64,000 bases of DNA, from NCBI GenBank assembly GCA_964515115.1, contig CAZESB010000003.1, positions 1 to 64,000 on the forward strand, given 5' to 3'. Under the pieces are notes generated by a model, which ran no database searches, was not told the origin of the DNA, and worked only from the letters and a program-made list of their open reading frames with translations. Numbering within the stretch: position 1 is the first letter of the stretch; each line of letters begins with the position of its first letter. Source of the DNA: UBA1370 sp964515115 (GTDB lineage: Bacteria > Patescibacteriota > Microgenomatia > UBA1400 > PJMF01). Both the position numbers and the translations under genes were made by a program. Shown piece after piece: positions 15,344 to 22,813 of this stretch.

Positions 15344-16613
15344 GCTGTCCGGCCGTCAGCAACGCGGCCATGACAAACAATAACATCCCCGGGAAAAGGG
15401 TAAGTAGGTAATGATCCAAAGCCAAGGCTGGCGTGAGCACAATTGCTGCCAGCAAAATGCGATTACCTTGATTGTGCTGTTTCAGCAGGAAGAATAAAGC
15501 TATCGAGAAAATTATGCCAGCCAGGCCGGTTTCTGCCAGCCAGAGCAGTCCACCATGATGCGCCGGCTGAACAAAACGCACCACTTCTCTTTCCGGACTG
15601 TATTGCTCAACGTATCTGGTAAAAGAATTCAAACCCACGCCGGCAAGAAGATTGGAACCACCCATTCTCAGTGCCGCGGTATTGAGGTAGCTACGGCGCA
15701 GCAGCGAATTTTGTTCCATTAGAGGGAGGGATAAACCATTAGCGGCGCAGAAGTAAATCACTATAGGCGCGGCGATGAAAATCGCCGCCGCCAAGCTCAG
15801 CAGCACTTTTTTTTGTTTCAGCAAAAAGGCGATCAGACCTAATCCTAAAACCAGCCAGGAGGAAATTGAAAAAGTTAGCGCCAAAGTGATAGTGCCAACA
15901 ATACTGGCCAGGCCAGCCAGCAGAGATTTCCAAATGGGGTTGGTTTTCGCGGAAAAAACAGCCAACCAGATTGTCAGTAGATAAATGGCCAAAAATCCGC
16001 CCAACAGATTGGGATGGGCAGTAGTGCCGTAAGGCAGCACCAGCTCTTTGCCTTGCAGGGTTGTTTTAGCCAGGCCAATGTAGCTGGAAATATTCGGTTC
16101 GCCCAGCAGATTGTAGCCATAAACGGCGGTTTGTTGGACAAACTGGTAAATGCCTATTAAGGATTGAAAAATAACAGTGATAATCAGGGCCAGAAAAATG
16201 GCGGTGGGAATTGTTTTTGTCGGTTTGTTTGGCTGGAGCAGAGTTTTGGCGCTCAACATCAAAGTCCAGATTAAAAGCAAATTTCCCAACTGCCAAGAAC
16301 CAGTGAGAGGTGCTTGCCAGATGGTGTTGGCGGCAATGGCCACGGCCGAAATTAATAACAGCCCTGACAGCCATGGCTGCCGACGCAGCGGAGTTAAAAT
16401 TGCGGCAGGCTTGAGGCTTCTGTTGCTGATGGCTTTGAAGAGCGTCATCAGTACAAAGGCAACGACAAAAATTTGGGAAAGATAAAGTTTGGGGATTAAG
16501 TAATCTACTCTCAGGCCACTGACATAGGAAAATTGCTCGGTTAAATTAAGAAAAAGGTTGGTGGGTGCCAAAAATATGATAGCTGAAAGCAAGAAAATTA
16601 AGACTTTGTTCAT
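15291..16613 (-). CDS. O-antigen ligase/polymerase-like multispan membrane protein
   Basis: About 440 aa from ATG at 16613 (MNKVLIFLLSAIIFL). An upstream ORF extension would read through the rplT terminator and is rejected. Roughly ten hydrophobic helices are visible. Near residue 340 there is a loop with LRMGGSNLLAGVGLNSFTRYVEQYSPE followed by HHGGLLWLAETGLAGIIF. The GxGxxxF...HN/HH pattern is characteristic of Wzy/WaaL-like proteins that transfer or polymerise lipid-linked glycans. The 3' end overlaps the penicillin-binding protein gene tail-to-tail. The family call is good; the substrate is unknown. Confidence 0.75.
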   Translation of the reverse strand: MNKVLIFLLSAIIFLAPTNLFLNLTEQFSYVSGLRVDYLIPKLYLSQIFVVAFVLMTLFKAISNRSLKPAAILTPLRRQPWLSGLLLISAVAIAANTIWQAPLTGSWQLGNLLLIWTLMLSAKTLLQPNKPTKTIPTAIFLALIITVIFQSLIGIYQFVQQTAVYGYNLLGEPNISSYIGLAKTTLQGKELVLPYGTTAHPNLLGGFLAIYLLTIWLAVFSAKTNPIWKSLLAGLASIVGTITLALTFSISSWLVLGLGLIAFLLKQKKVLLSLAAAIFIAAPIVIYFCAANGLSLPLMEQNSLLRRSYLNTAALRMGGSNLLAGVGLNSFTRYVEQYSPEREVVRFVQPAHHGGLLWLAETGLAGIIFSIALFFLLKQHNQGNRILLAAIVLTPALALDHYLLTLFPGMLLFVMAALLTAGQLNLRHLHRRRLNQKERE

Positions 16614-16654
16614 CTTGAGTATATGGGTATAGATATCATACCGATTGGCGGGTA

Positions 16655-16692
16655 TTAAAAAAGCCCCAGCTGGCAGCCGCCAGCTGGGGCTA
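16655..16692 (-). terminator. intrinsic terminator of infC-rpmI-rplT
   Basis: Minus strand AGCCCCAGCTGG, six-base loop, CCAGCTGGGGCT (12-bp perfect stem, 16662-16691) followed by TTTTTT, 18 bases after the rplT stop. A textbook Rho-independent terminator. Confidence 0.93.
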
Positions 16693-16709
16693 ATCACTAC
16701 GAAAAAAAC

Positions 16710-17066
16710 TTACTTGCCTTTCACCTTCTCGACTACAGCCTTAAAAGCCGGAAAATCATTTACCGCCAATTCACTGAGCATTTTTCTGTTGAGTTCCACT
16801 TTAGCAGCCTTAAGATCACTAATGAAGCTCGAATAATTGTAGCTAGCATCAGCCTCTTTGACCGCGGCGCTGATACGAGTAATCCAGAGTTTACGGAAGT
16901 CACGTTTACGGAGTTTCCGGCCGACGTAGGCGTATTGGCCGGCGTGAAGCACCGCTTCTTTGGCGCGCTTATACAAGCGGCTGTTGGTACCGCGGTAGCC
17001 TTTGGCTAGTTTTAAAATTTTATTGTGGCGTTTTCTTCTGGTCGTGCCAGTTTTCGTTCTTGCCAT
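16710..17066 (-). CDS. rplT: 50S ribosomal protein L20
   Basis: At 118 aa it has the normal length. MARTKTGTTRRKRHNKILKLAKGYRG and RKRDFRKLWITRISAAVKE are the L20 signature. It binds 23S rRNA early in assembly and in many bacteria represses its own operon. It is the last gene of infC-rpmI-rplT. In the 72-base spacer before it a GCAGGT/ACCTGC stem (17104-17117) could be a translational control hairpin, though this is only a structural observation. Confidence 0.98.
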   Translation of the reverse strand: MARTKTGTTRRKRHNKILKLAKGYRGTNSRLYKRAKEAVLHAGQYAYVGRKLRKRDFRKLWITRISAAVKEADASYNYSSFISDLKAAKVELNRKMLSELAVNDFPAFKAVVEKVKGK

Positions 17067-17138
17067 ATTGACTTTCTCGCCCGGTGCTATTCGCTGAGGG
17101 CCGGCAGGTAGACCTGCCTGTTAATTTTACTGACTAAG

Positions 17139-17342
17139 CTAAGCTTGCCCAATCATTTGCTTGATTTTTTTAGCCACCTTACCAGTGACTTCAATCGGCT
17201 TGCGGTATTTTCTGATAGCTTTTTTGCTCTTTTTACGTCTGAGATGGCGCATATTTTGCGAACGCCTTAAGACTTTGCCGGTTTTGGTGACTTTAAAACG
17301 GCGAGTCACTCCTTTTCTGGTTTTCTGTTTAATTTTTTTCAT
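17139..17342 (-). CDS. rpmI: 50S ribosomal protein L35
   Basis: A 67-aa very basic protein: MKKIKQKTRKGVTRRFKVTKTGKVLRRSQNMRHL is the L35 pattern (KTrkgaaKRFK.TgtGK...). It is the middle gene of the conserved infC-rpmI-rplT operon. Confidence 0.96.
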   Translation of the reverse strand: MKKIKQKTRKGVTRRFKVTKTGKVLRRSQNMRHLRRKKSKKAIRKYRKPIEVTGKVAKKIKQMIGQA

Positions 17343-17366
17343 TCTTCTCCTTTGCCTTTATTGCCT

Positions 17367-17900
17367 TTAGTTTTTAGCCGGCATTAGTTGGGCAATTAAT
17401 TTTTTGCCCAGCAATTTTGGTTCCATTTCTACCGCAGCCATATCTTTGGTGGCTTCGATGACATTCGCGAAAATATCGTAGCCAAATTCTTTTTTAGTAA
17501 TGGCTCTACCCTTAAACATCAGGCTGAGACGGACTTTATCACCTTTTTCCAGAAAGCTTTTAACTTTTTTAAGCCTGGATTCAAAATCACCCGCTCCCAT
17601 AAAGGGTGTAAAACGGACTTCTTTAATGTCTTGTGACTTAGATTTTTTTCTGCTGGCAGCATTTTTCTGCTGAAGCTGATACTTGTATTTGGCCAGTTCA
17701 ATAATTTTGGCAACCGGCGGATTGGTTTGTCCGGTGATCAAAACTAAATCTTTATCCTGCTCTTTTGCTCTAGCGATAGCTTCTCTGGTAGGCATGACGC
17801 CTACTTGCTCGCCTTTTTCGTCAATGACCCTGACTTCATCAGCCCTGATAAATTGATTGTGAGCAATACGATCTTTTCTTTTGTATGGATTATGTGCCAC
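17367..17900 (-). CDS. infC: translation initiation factor IF-3
   Basis: IF-3 prevents premature subunit joining and proofreads the initiator tRNA. It is 177 aa: an N-terminal domain (NQFIRADEVRVIDEKGEQVGVMPTREA), a basic linker, and a C-terminal domain (KEVRFTPFMGAGDFESRLKK, VRLSLMFKGRAITKKEFG). The start codon is GTG at 17900, with in-frame stops just upstream, so there is no alternative ATG. AAAGG lies 13 bases before it, which is unusually far. Transcription probably starts from 17945-17972. Confidence 0.97.
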   Translation of the reverse strand: MAHNPYKRKDRIAHNQFIRADEVRVIDEKGEQVGVMPTREAIARAKEQDKDLVLITGQTNPPVAKIIELAKYKYQLQQKNAASRKKSKSQDIKEVRFTPFMGAGDFESRLKKVKSFLEKGDKVRLSLMFKGRAITKKEFGYDIFANVIEATKDMAAVEMEPKLLGKKLIAQLMPAKN

Positions 17901-17944
17901 TTTTTTCTACTATCCTTTCTCTTTGATACAGCTGAACGGATGGA

Positions 17945-17972
17945 ATTATAACTTATTTTAGCCTGATAACAA
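17945..17972 (-). promoter_or_regulatory. promoter of infC-rpmI-rplT
   Basis: Minus strand -35 TTGTTA (17967-17972), 16-base spacer, -10 TATAAT (17945-17950); about 38 bases of leader before the infC GTG. A second TATAAT at 18001-18006 lacks a matching -35. Confidence 0.6.
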
Positions 17973-18088
17973 AGCCACAGTTCCATTTTTCAGAGAAGTT
18001 ATTATATCAGATTCCACTCGAGGGGGATAGGGAAAGAATGGAACGCGCAAATACTACCCACCTGTCACAATGGTTGCCAGATTATTAC

Positions 18089-19660
18089 CTAAATAAGATC
18101 CCCATCAATGACATCATCATCGGTCTGACTGCCAGTTTGCTCTCCCGAGCGTCTCAATTGTTGTTCCATTTGCTGCATTTTTCGGTACATGGCTGCTACG
18201 GTAGCCAGAGGTACCTCGACAGTATCTGAGGCAGCCCTGGATTCTCTCCGATTTTCTGGGGAGGCTAGACCCTGCAAGGCTTGAGCGATTCTTTCTAATG
18301 TTTGCTGCTGCCGTTTTAGTATTTCTGCTTGTCCTGCACGGGTATCCTCTGGCATTTGAATAAAATCTCTGGGTGTCAGCCCTTCCAGAGGCATTTCTGG
18401 ATCTCCTTTTATGCTGGAAGCAGCATTTTTAGCAGCAGTTATTTCTCGAAAGAATAACGCTGGTTTTGGCAGTGGCACTCGTGCAAGCTCTACTTTTTGT
18501 TCTCTTCCGTGAGTAGTGACTACCAACTGCCCTAAGTTATCGGACAAAAGTGGAGGACGATTCATGCGAGCGCGAATTCTATCAATTGGTTTTAGCCAGG
18601 GAATTCCCTCTACTCCAAATTCTAGTTGTTCATCAATACTATCCCACGGATAAAACTTAATATCTGGCCTGTCAGCACCACCACTCATGTTTCTAATTTC
18701 CAGGCCCTCAGGTGTTACGATGATTTGATCATCTGGTTCGTAACGGCGCCGCCTTCTGCCTGTTTGATCATCCGTTGGGGTGTTGGGATCAAAGCTAGTA
18801 ATATTGCCAAAAACAAACCTGGCAACCATGGCTTTAACCCCATGCCCGACTTGTTGTCGGATATATGCGGCTCTGTTTTCGGGCACTTCAGGAATCTCCC
18901 CCGCATATGTTTCAGAAAGCTGGTTATAGTTTGCAGCCCATTCGGCTGTGTCGAGGGGATTAGCTTCATAACGGGCAAGTTCCTTCTCTGCTTCTTCTCT
19001 TTGAGCTAATTCTTCTCTTTTTCGTTGGTTTTCTTGTTCTATTCTTTCAAACTGGGCAATTGCAGCTGCGGCTCTCTCTTCAGAGGGCATGCCCATTACA
19101 TAAGCTCGTAGGTTTTGAATTCTTGGGTGATCAAACAGTGCACTAGGTGAGATTGTGGCAATCATAGCTAAAGCTTGTTCAGCTTCTGCTCTTCCTTCGG
19201 GAGTTCTTGCTCTTTCTCTGGCTTCAGTAAGTGCTGCAGTTATTCTTTGTTTTTCTTCTCGTTCTTCTTTTAGCTTTCTGGTTTGTTCTAACACCCTCTC
19301 GTGTTCTCCTGCAGCATCACCGAACATAGTTGCAACAGCAGCTGCAGTACTTAGCAAACCTCCACTCTTTTTCTTTCGAGGTTCGTGCTCAGGTTGTGAG
19401 GGCGCATCTCCATACAAAAGAGTGTGGCCAAGACTTCGGCCATTACTGGGGTTTTCACCCTGTGGTTCTTGGCTGCCTTGAAGCACCTGTTGTCTCCAAG
19501 CCTGTCCTCTCGGTGTTTTCATGGGCGGAATATCTTGAGAATCACCCCAGAGAAATGTTCTTCTAGCTGAACTAGTTCTGGATGGTGCACGAGTTTGGTC
19601 ACCGGCATTTTCCGGTTCATCTGGACCGTACATCAATTGATCAATAAATCGTCTGGCCAT
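18089..19660 (-). CDS. unknown 523-aa coiled-coil protein with repeated (L/F)(M/L)(Y/W)G(D/P) motif
   Basis: I do not recognise a family. The first ~100 residues are polar and probably disordered but repeat a short aromatic motif three times: LMYGP (9-13), FLWGD (36-40) and LLYGD (81-85). Residues ~115-240 are rich in Glu, Arg, Ala and Gln, predicted coiled coil (EHERVLEQTRKLKEEREEKQR). The middle and C-terminal parts are folded-looking and a second coiled coil (MYRKMQQMEQQLRRSG) precedes an acidic end. No signal peptide or membrane segment is seen. AGAAAG and a TATAAT (19682-19687) lie upstream. It borders the GC-rich island. Confidence 0.75.
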   Translation of the reverse strand: MARRFIDQLMYGPDEPENAGDQTRAPSRTSSARRTFLWGDSQDIPPMKTPRGQAWRQQVLQGSQEPQGENPSNGRSLGHTLLYGDAPSQPEHEPRKKKSGGLLSTAAAVATMFGDAAGEHERVLEQTRKLKEEREEKQRITAALTEARERARTPEGRAEAEQALAMIATISPSALFDHPRIQNLRAYVMGMPSEERAAAAIAQFERIEQENQRKREELAQREEAEKELARYEANPLDTAEWAANYNQLSETYAGEIPEVPENRAAYIRQQVGHGVKAMVARFVFGNITSFDPNTPTDDQTGRRRRRYEPDDQIIVTPEGLEIRNMSGGADRPDIKFYPWDSIDEQLEFGVEGIPWLKPIDRIRARMNRPPLLSDNLGQLVVTTHGREQKVELARVPLPKPALFFREITAAKNAASSIKGDPEMPLEGLTPRDFIQMPEDTRAGQAEILKRQQQTLERIAQALQGLASPENRRESRAASDTVEVPLATVAAMYRKMQQMEQQLRRSGEQTGSQTDDDVIDGDLI

Positions 19661-19734
19661 ACTGCTTTCTTTTGACTAGGTATTATACATTGCTATTTAA
19701 GTGTTTCGTTTAGCTTTGGCACTAAACTCATCAG

Positions 19735-19750
19735 ATTCGCCGAGGCGAAT
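19735..19750. repeat. short palindrome, family (T)YCGCC-N2/3-GGCGR(A), copy 1
   Basis: ATTCGCC-GA-GGCGAAT, a perfect 7-bp palindrome with a 2-base centre, just outside the left inverted repeat of the island. It resembles the palindromes at 23844, 47367, 49055 and 51131. Confidence 0.45.
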
Positions 19751-19756
19751 GACACT

Positions 19757-19773
19757 CAAGTACATGAAATCAG
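19757..19773 (+). repeat. left 17-bp inverted repeat bounding the GC-rich island
   Basis: CAAGTACATGAAATCAG, present again in perfect reverse complement at 22788-22804. Immediately inside the left copy is TGTTG; inside the right copy AATGTTG, so the similarity continues with a 2-base indel. Base composition changes from AT-balanced to GC-rich just inside this repeat. Confidence 0.75.
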
Positions 19774-19789
19774 TGTTGAGCGGCCGCAG

Positions 19790-19827
19790 CCGCCCCGTCC
19801 GTTGGCTTGCGCTTTGGGACGGGGCGG
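19790..19827. other. GC-rich 11-bp stem at the left end of the island
   Basis: CCGCCCCGTCC and GGACGGGGCGG form a perfect 11-bp stem with a 16-base loop. There is no U-tract on either strand, so it is not a standard terminator. It lies just inside the left inverted repeat and downstream of the two island genes. Confidence 0.5.
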
Positions 19828-19850
19828 CGCGGCGGTCCGCGGGCGGGCTT

Positions 19851-19873
19851 CATGTGCCGTTTACTGGCACATG
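19851..19873 (-). terminator. stem-loop overlapping the stop of the Cys-rich membrane protein gene
   Basis: CATGTGCC / GGCACATG, 8-bp perfect stem extended by GGGCT/AGCCC around a single bulge. It overlaps the TAA of the gene ending at 19861. Without a U-run it may act as a 3'-end stabiliser or Rho-type end rather than an intrinsic terminator. Confidence 0.4.
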
Positions 19874-20802
19874 AGCCCGGTGCCGCGAAAGACACCCTCT
19901 TCGTTCGTAAGGTCAGCCAAAGGCCTACCAAGGTCTTTGGGTACTGGGATGTCTTCCAGTCCCTGTTCGGGGCAAGACACCCAGTACTCATTTGGGGTTA
20001 TGAACCCCAGACCCCGGCTGACTTCCAGCTGGCAGACCGCGCCAGCTGGGAAGTTGGATTTAGGGTCTTCGAGGTTGTACCAACTTGAACTCTCTCTGAA
20101 TCGCAGCCAATCCAACTCACAGGCTGCGGCTTCATCCGTGGGAGATGGGGTTGGAGTCGGGGCGAGTGTTGGAGTTGGCGCCAGGGTAGGCAGCGGGGGC
20201 CTGGGGAGGCTGCCTGACCCAGTTACTTGGTTGGGGCTAAAGACCTCCAGCAGCCCGCCTCCGCAGGCGAGCAGCTGGCTTGGTAGGCCTTCTTGGGTGA
20301 GAAACCAACCACAAGCACATAGCTCTTTAGCTGTGTCTGGGGTGACGATCCGGCTGACGCCGGAACCGTCCCCGTAGTACAGCGTGAGGTTGCTACCTGC
20401 AAACCCCAACCCGCACTGCTGTGGAAAGGTCCAAACAGTGGCAGCTGGCACCGCAGGGACCTGTGGGAAGGGCGTCTCTGCAACCCCAGGGTCTGGGTGT
20501 TTGTTTCCTTCGCTTTCCACTCCATCGTTATCCAGCTCGCTGGCAAGACCGGGCGCAACAGGTCTGACCAGGTCAGACAGAATCCCGGCACCGTGAGATG
20601 ACCTTACGGTCTTTTCACTGTACCAGGGTCCCCAGTCAACGATTAAGGGAGCCAGGAAGCGGATGAATACGTAGAAAACTCCGGCGAAGACCAAGAGTGT
20701 TGCCCCCGCGCCGACAAGTCCCTTACCCCTCATTTGCCAGGCCACGTATACCGCGGCCCCGACAATGATGAAGGTGAAGATCGCGACTACTGTGGTGTTC
20801 AT
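19861..20802 (-). CDS. Cys-rich membrane protein of the GC-rich island, unknown function
   Basis: A 313-aa protein. Two hydrophobic helices at the N-terminus (about 4-24, TVVAIFTFIIVGAAVYVAW, and 30-55, LVGAGATLLVFAGVFYVFI) are followed by a ~250-residue polar region. This has cysteines in pairs (KELCACGWF, LLACGGG, QQCGLGF, AACELDW, AVCQLEV, VSCPEQG, LMCQ), presumably disulfide-bonded outside the cytoplasm. A Pro/Thr linker built on repeated PTLAPTPT divides two such regions. Codon use is markedly GC-rich compared with flanking genes. It lies 57 bases after the murein hydrolase gene and is probably co-transcribed. No family recognised. Confidence 0.75.
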   Translation of the reverse strand: MNTTVVAIFTFIIVGAAVYVAWQMRGKGLVGAGATLLVFAGVFYVFIRFLAPLIVDWGPWYSEKTVRSSHGAGILSDLVRPVAPGLASELDNDGVESEGNKHPDPGVAETPFPQVPAVPAATVWTFPQQCGLGFAGSNLTLYYGDGSGVSRIVTPDTAKELCACGWFLTQEGLPSQLLACGGGLLEVFSPNQVTGSGSLPRPPLPTLAPTPTLAPTPTPSPTDEAAACELDWLRFRESSSWYNLEDPKSNFPAGAVCQLEVSRGLGFITPNEYWVSCPEQGLEDIPVPKDLGRPLADLTNEEGVFRGTGLMCQ

Positions 20803-20859
20803 TTTTATCCCCTTGTTTCTGAACTACATTTTTTTCCCGCCTCAACGGTGCGCGGGACC

Positions 20860-22587
20860 TCACCGACCCGGTTCCCCAGAACCAGGATTTATCTCAAGGT
20901 CAGGCAGGATTCCCATTTCCTGCTTGACCCAATTCTGCAGCCTCCACACATACCGCGCCTGTTCGGTATGCTGGTTCCAAACCGGTCCTCCATCCAGACC
21001 GGCAAAGTTGGCCACAAAGCCCTCTTCCGAGGTCTCTGTGTTCAACCCCAGGTCGCTCGTCATCCGACAAGCGGCCTTTGCCGAGTCATAGAGGTTAAAC
21101 CGGTCGGCACCGGGATCCGCGTAGTGCTCAAAGGTACCTGGCATGAACTGCCAGGTCCCGCAAGCACCGGCGCCGCTGCAGACCTCATTGTTGTAGTTGG
21201 GTGACTCGGAGTGAGCCACCGCCACTACCAGAATGGGGTCGCAAACGACACCTTCTCCGCGAACCTCTTTGGCTGCCTCCACCGCCGCGCCCCACACTTC
21301 TGGTGGGGTGCTGAAGTGAGCGGTGCTGCCGTTCCAGTAGGGAAACGGCAGATCTCCGTGCGGCAGACTTGAAGCGGCTGCCGCGTACGCTTCGGCCAGA
21401 ATATCGCCGGTGCCAAGTGGTCCGGCACCAACGATTCGGGTTCTGACCGTTTCAATCACCAGCTCAGCCAGCTCCTCATCCTGCCAGGGCATGGTTAGCT
21501 CCGGCATTTGAGGAGGCCAGGTCAGGGCAATCTGTCGGAAGCCCTCTCTCTCAATCCAGCCTCTCGGCAGGATGAGAGAGATACCTGTTGGGTGCTGTAC
21601 TTGCACGAGTACACCGCCTAGCCTTTCGGCATTGGCGGTAACCCACACAATGACAAATCCAACAAGCAACCCGGCTACGCAGCCCCAGCGGATGCCGCCG
21701 CGGATCCTTCCCCTGACATCAAAAATCAGGGTCTTGAGTTCCGCTTGGGCAACCTCAGCGGTTGCAACTCCGGCCTTCTTGGCGATTTTTAATCCGAGCC
21801 TGCCGGCCAGTCCCAGTCCGATCGCCCCCATCGGGCCGAGCCAGATGAGGACGAGGAAGAGTGCCAGAAGCACTCCCAGAACCGGCAGCAGGCCTCGGTC
21901 GAGGACATGACGCTCCACCCAGTCAGGCGCTCTGGGTATCGCGTCGGGTTCAAACGGAGCTGTTAGCAGCGCGGATCCGTCAAACCCGTACAGGGTAACT
22001 ACCTGTCCGAGGTAGTCGTCGGGGTTAAGCCAACCCCGACCGTCGCGGCTATTCCTCGCGTGCTCGTAAAAGTAACCGAACTCTGCCGGAAACTTATTAA
22101 CGAACCCAAGGTGGAGCACCGCAAAGCCCTCCTCTACGAACACCTGCGGGCCGCTTGTGCCCGCATGGGCAATGACCTCGCCGCGCTCGACGATCTGTCC
22201 TCTAGCCACCGTGACGGAGTCAAGGTGGGCATAGAAGGACAGCACTGGGTTGCCGTCACGGCTGAAGCCATGAAGGATCCAGAGATCATTGCCGAAGTCA
22301 TACCAGTTGGACGGTGTTTGGAACACCATCCCCCAGGCAGTGGACTTCACAGGGTGTCCGTACGGACACTTCCAGTCCCGGCCGGTGTGGTGGGGCTCGT
22401 GGCTATTGATACCAGAGTAGTCCTGGTAGTAATAGCCCGTTTCCTCACACCCGGTGACGGGGCTGGGATCAAAGCGGAGATTTGTGGGGTCGCCCACCAC
22501 TCCGCTTTGATCTTGAGCAAAAGTTTTACTTGGCAGCGCGAGGAGACAGAACACCAGCGCGCTGACCAAGATGGTCATTGCGCGCAC
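20860..22587 (-). CDS. membrane-anchored bifunctional murein hydrolase, M23-like plus SLT
   Basis: Start taken as GTG at 22587 because AGGAGG ends 4 bases before it; an ATG at 22578 is possible. A signal peptide (TILVSALVFCLLALPSKTFA) leads to an M23/LytM-like domain: HHTGRDWKCPYGHPV (Zn His and Asp), SFYAHLDSV, and VLHLGF, which keeps the second His of HxH but not the first. Two transmembrane segments follow (PVLGVLLALFLVLIWLG; VAGLLVGFVIVWVTANA). The C-terminus is a lysozyme-like transglycosylase: VVAVAHSESPNYNNEV with the catalytic Glu and GACGTWQFMPGTF. Paired peptidase and SLT domains are typical of conjugation or secretion cell-wall hydrolases. No transfer genes are adjacent here. Confidence 0.8.
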   Translation of the reverse strand: MRAMTILVSALVFCLLALPSKTFAQDQSGVVGDPTNLRFDPSPVTGCEETGYYYQDYSGINSHEPHHTGRDWKCPYGHPVKSTAWGMVFQTPSNWYDFGNDLWILHGFSRDGNPVLSFYAHLDSVTVARGQIVERGEVIAHAGTSGPQVFVEEGFAVLHLGFVNKFPAEFGYFYEHARNSRDGRGWLNPDDYLGQVVTLYGFDGSALLTAPFEPDAIPRAPDWVERHVLDRGLLPVLGVLLALFLVLIWLGPMGAIGLGLAGRLGLKIAKKAGVATAEVAQAELKTLIFDVRGRIRGGIRWGCVAGLLVGFVIVWVTANAERLGGVLVQVQHPTGISLILPRGWIEREGFRQIALTWPPQMPELTMPWQDEELAELVIETVRTRIVGAGPLGTGDILAEAYAAAASSLPHGDLPFPYWNGSTAHFSTPPEVWGAAVEAAKEVRGEGVVCDPILVVAVAHSESPNYNNEVCSGAGACGTWQFMPGTFEHYADPGADRFNLYDSAKAACRMTSDLGLNTETSEEGFVANFAGLDGGPVWNQHTEQARYVWRLQNWVKQEMGILPDLEINPGSGEPGR

Positions 22588-22627
22588 GGCACCTCCTCGA
22601 ACTGATTTTTCCAAGGGCAATTTCGTA

Positions 22628-22645
22628 GCGGTGCTGGGGCACCGC
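22628..22645 (-). other. 7-bp hairpin in the murein hydrolase leader
   Basis: GCGGTGC-CCCA-GCACCGC, 41 bases before the GTG start, with a second small stem CCGG...CCGG just upstream. Part of a leader unusually dense in stems. Confidence 0.5.
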
Positions 22646-22665
22646 TCACCGGCTCATTGCCGACC

Positions 22666-22768
22666 GGCAGCTTTTTGGGATATCAGGGCGCTGCAACCCT
22701 GCGTTTAAGGAGTAAAAGCCTTATAGGCATGCGGCTTGATATCCTATAAAAACACCAAGCCGGCTGCC
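22666..22768 (-). ncRNA. candidate structured RNA or riboswitch-like leader
   Basis: The ends close through three stacked helices: GGCAGC (22666-22671) with GCTGCC (22763-22768), TTTTT with AAAAA, and GGATATCA (22678-22685) with TGATATCC (22737-22744). Enclosed are two further hairpins, CAGGG/CCCTG and AAGCC/GGCTT. The element ends about 80 bases before the murein hydrolase start. It does not match any riboswitch, 6S, SRP or tmRNA consensus I can recall. Transcription from the minus strand is assumed from the gene it precedes; the structure would fold on either strand. Confidence 0.55.
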
Positions 22769-22787
22769 TACAAGGCATCCCAACATT

Positions 22788-22804
22788 CTGATTTCATGTA
22801 CTTG
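22788..22804 (-). repeat. right 17-bp inverted repeat bounding the GC-rich island
   Basis: Perfect reverse complement of 19757-19773. Outside it the sequence turns AT-rich. No convincing target-site duplication is visible beside the two copies. Confidence 0.75.
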
Positions 22805-22813
22805 TTAAAGAGC
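22802..22813 (-). promoter_or_regulatory. boxA-like antitermination element
   Basis: Minus strand GCTCTTTAACAA, identical to the core of the E. coli rrn boxA (TGCTCTTTAACA). It lies at the edge of the right inverted repeat, upstream of the structured leader and the murein hydrolase. NusB, which binds boxA, is encoded at 4308. A chance match is possible. Confidence 0.4.

Noticed and set aside
16614..16697. N-terminal extension of the O-antigen-ligase-like protein
   Set aside because: The extra codons read through the infC-rpmI-rplT terminator hairpin; ATG at 16613 begins the first membrane helix.
19757..22804. Insertion sequence
   Set aside because: There are terminal inverted repeats but no transposase ORF and no convincing target-site duplication, so it is reported only as an inverted-repeat-bounded island.
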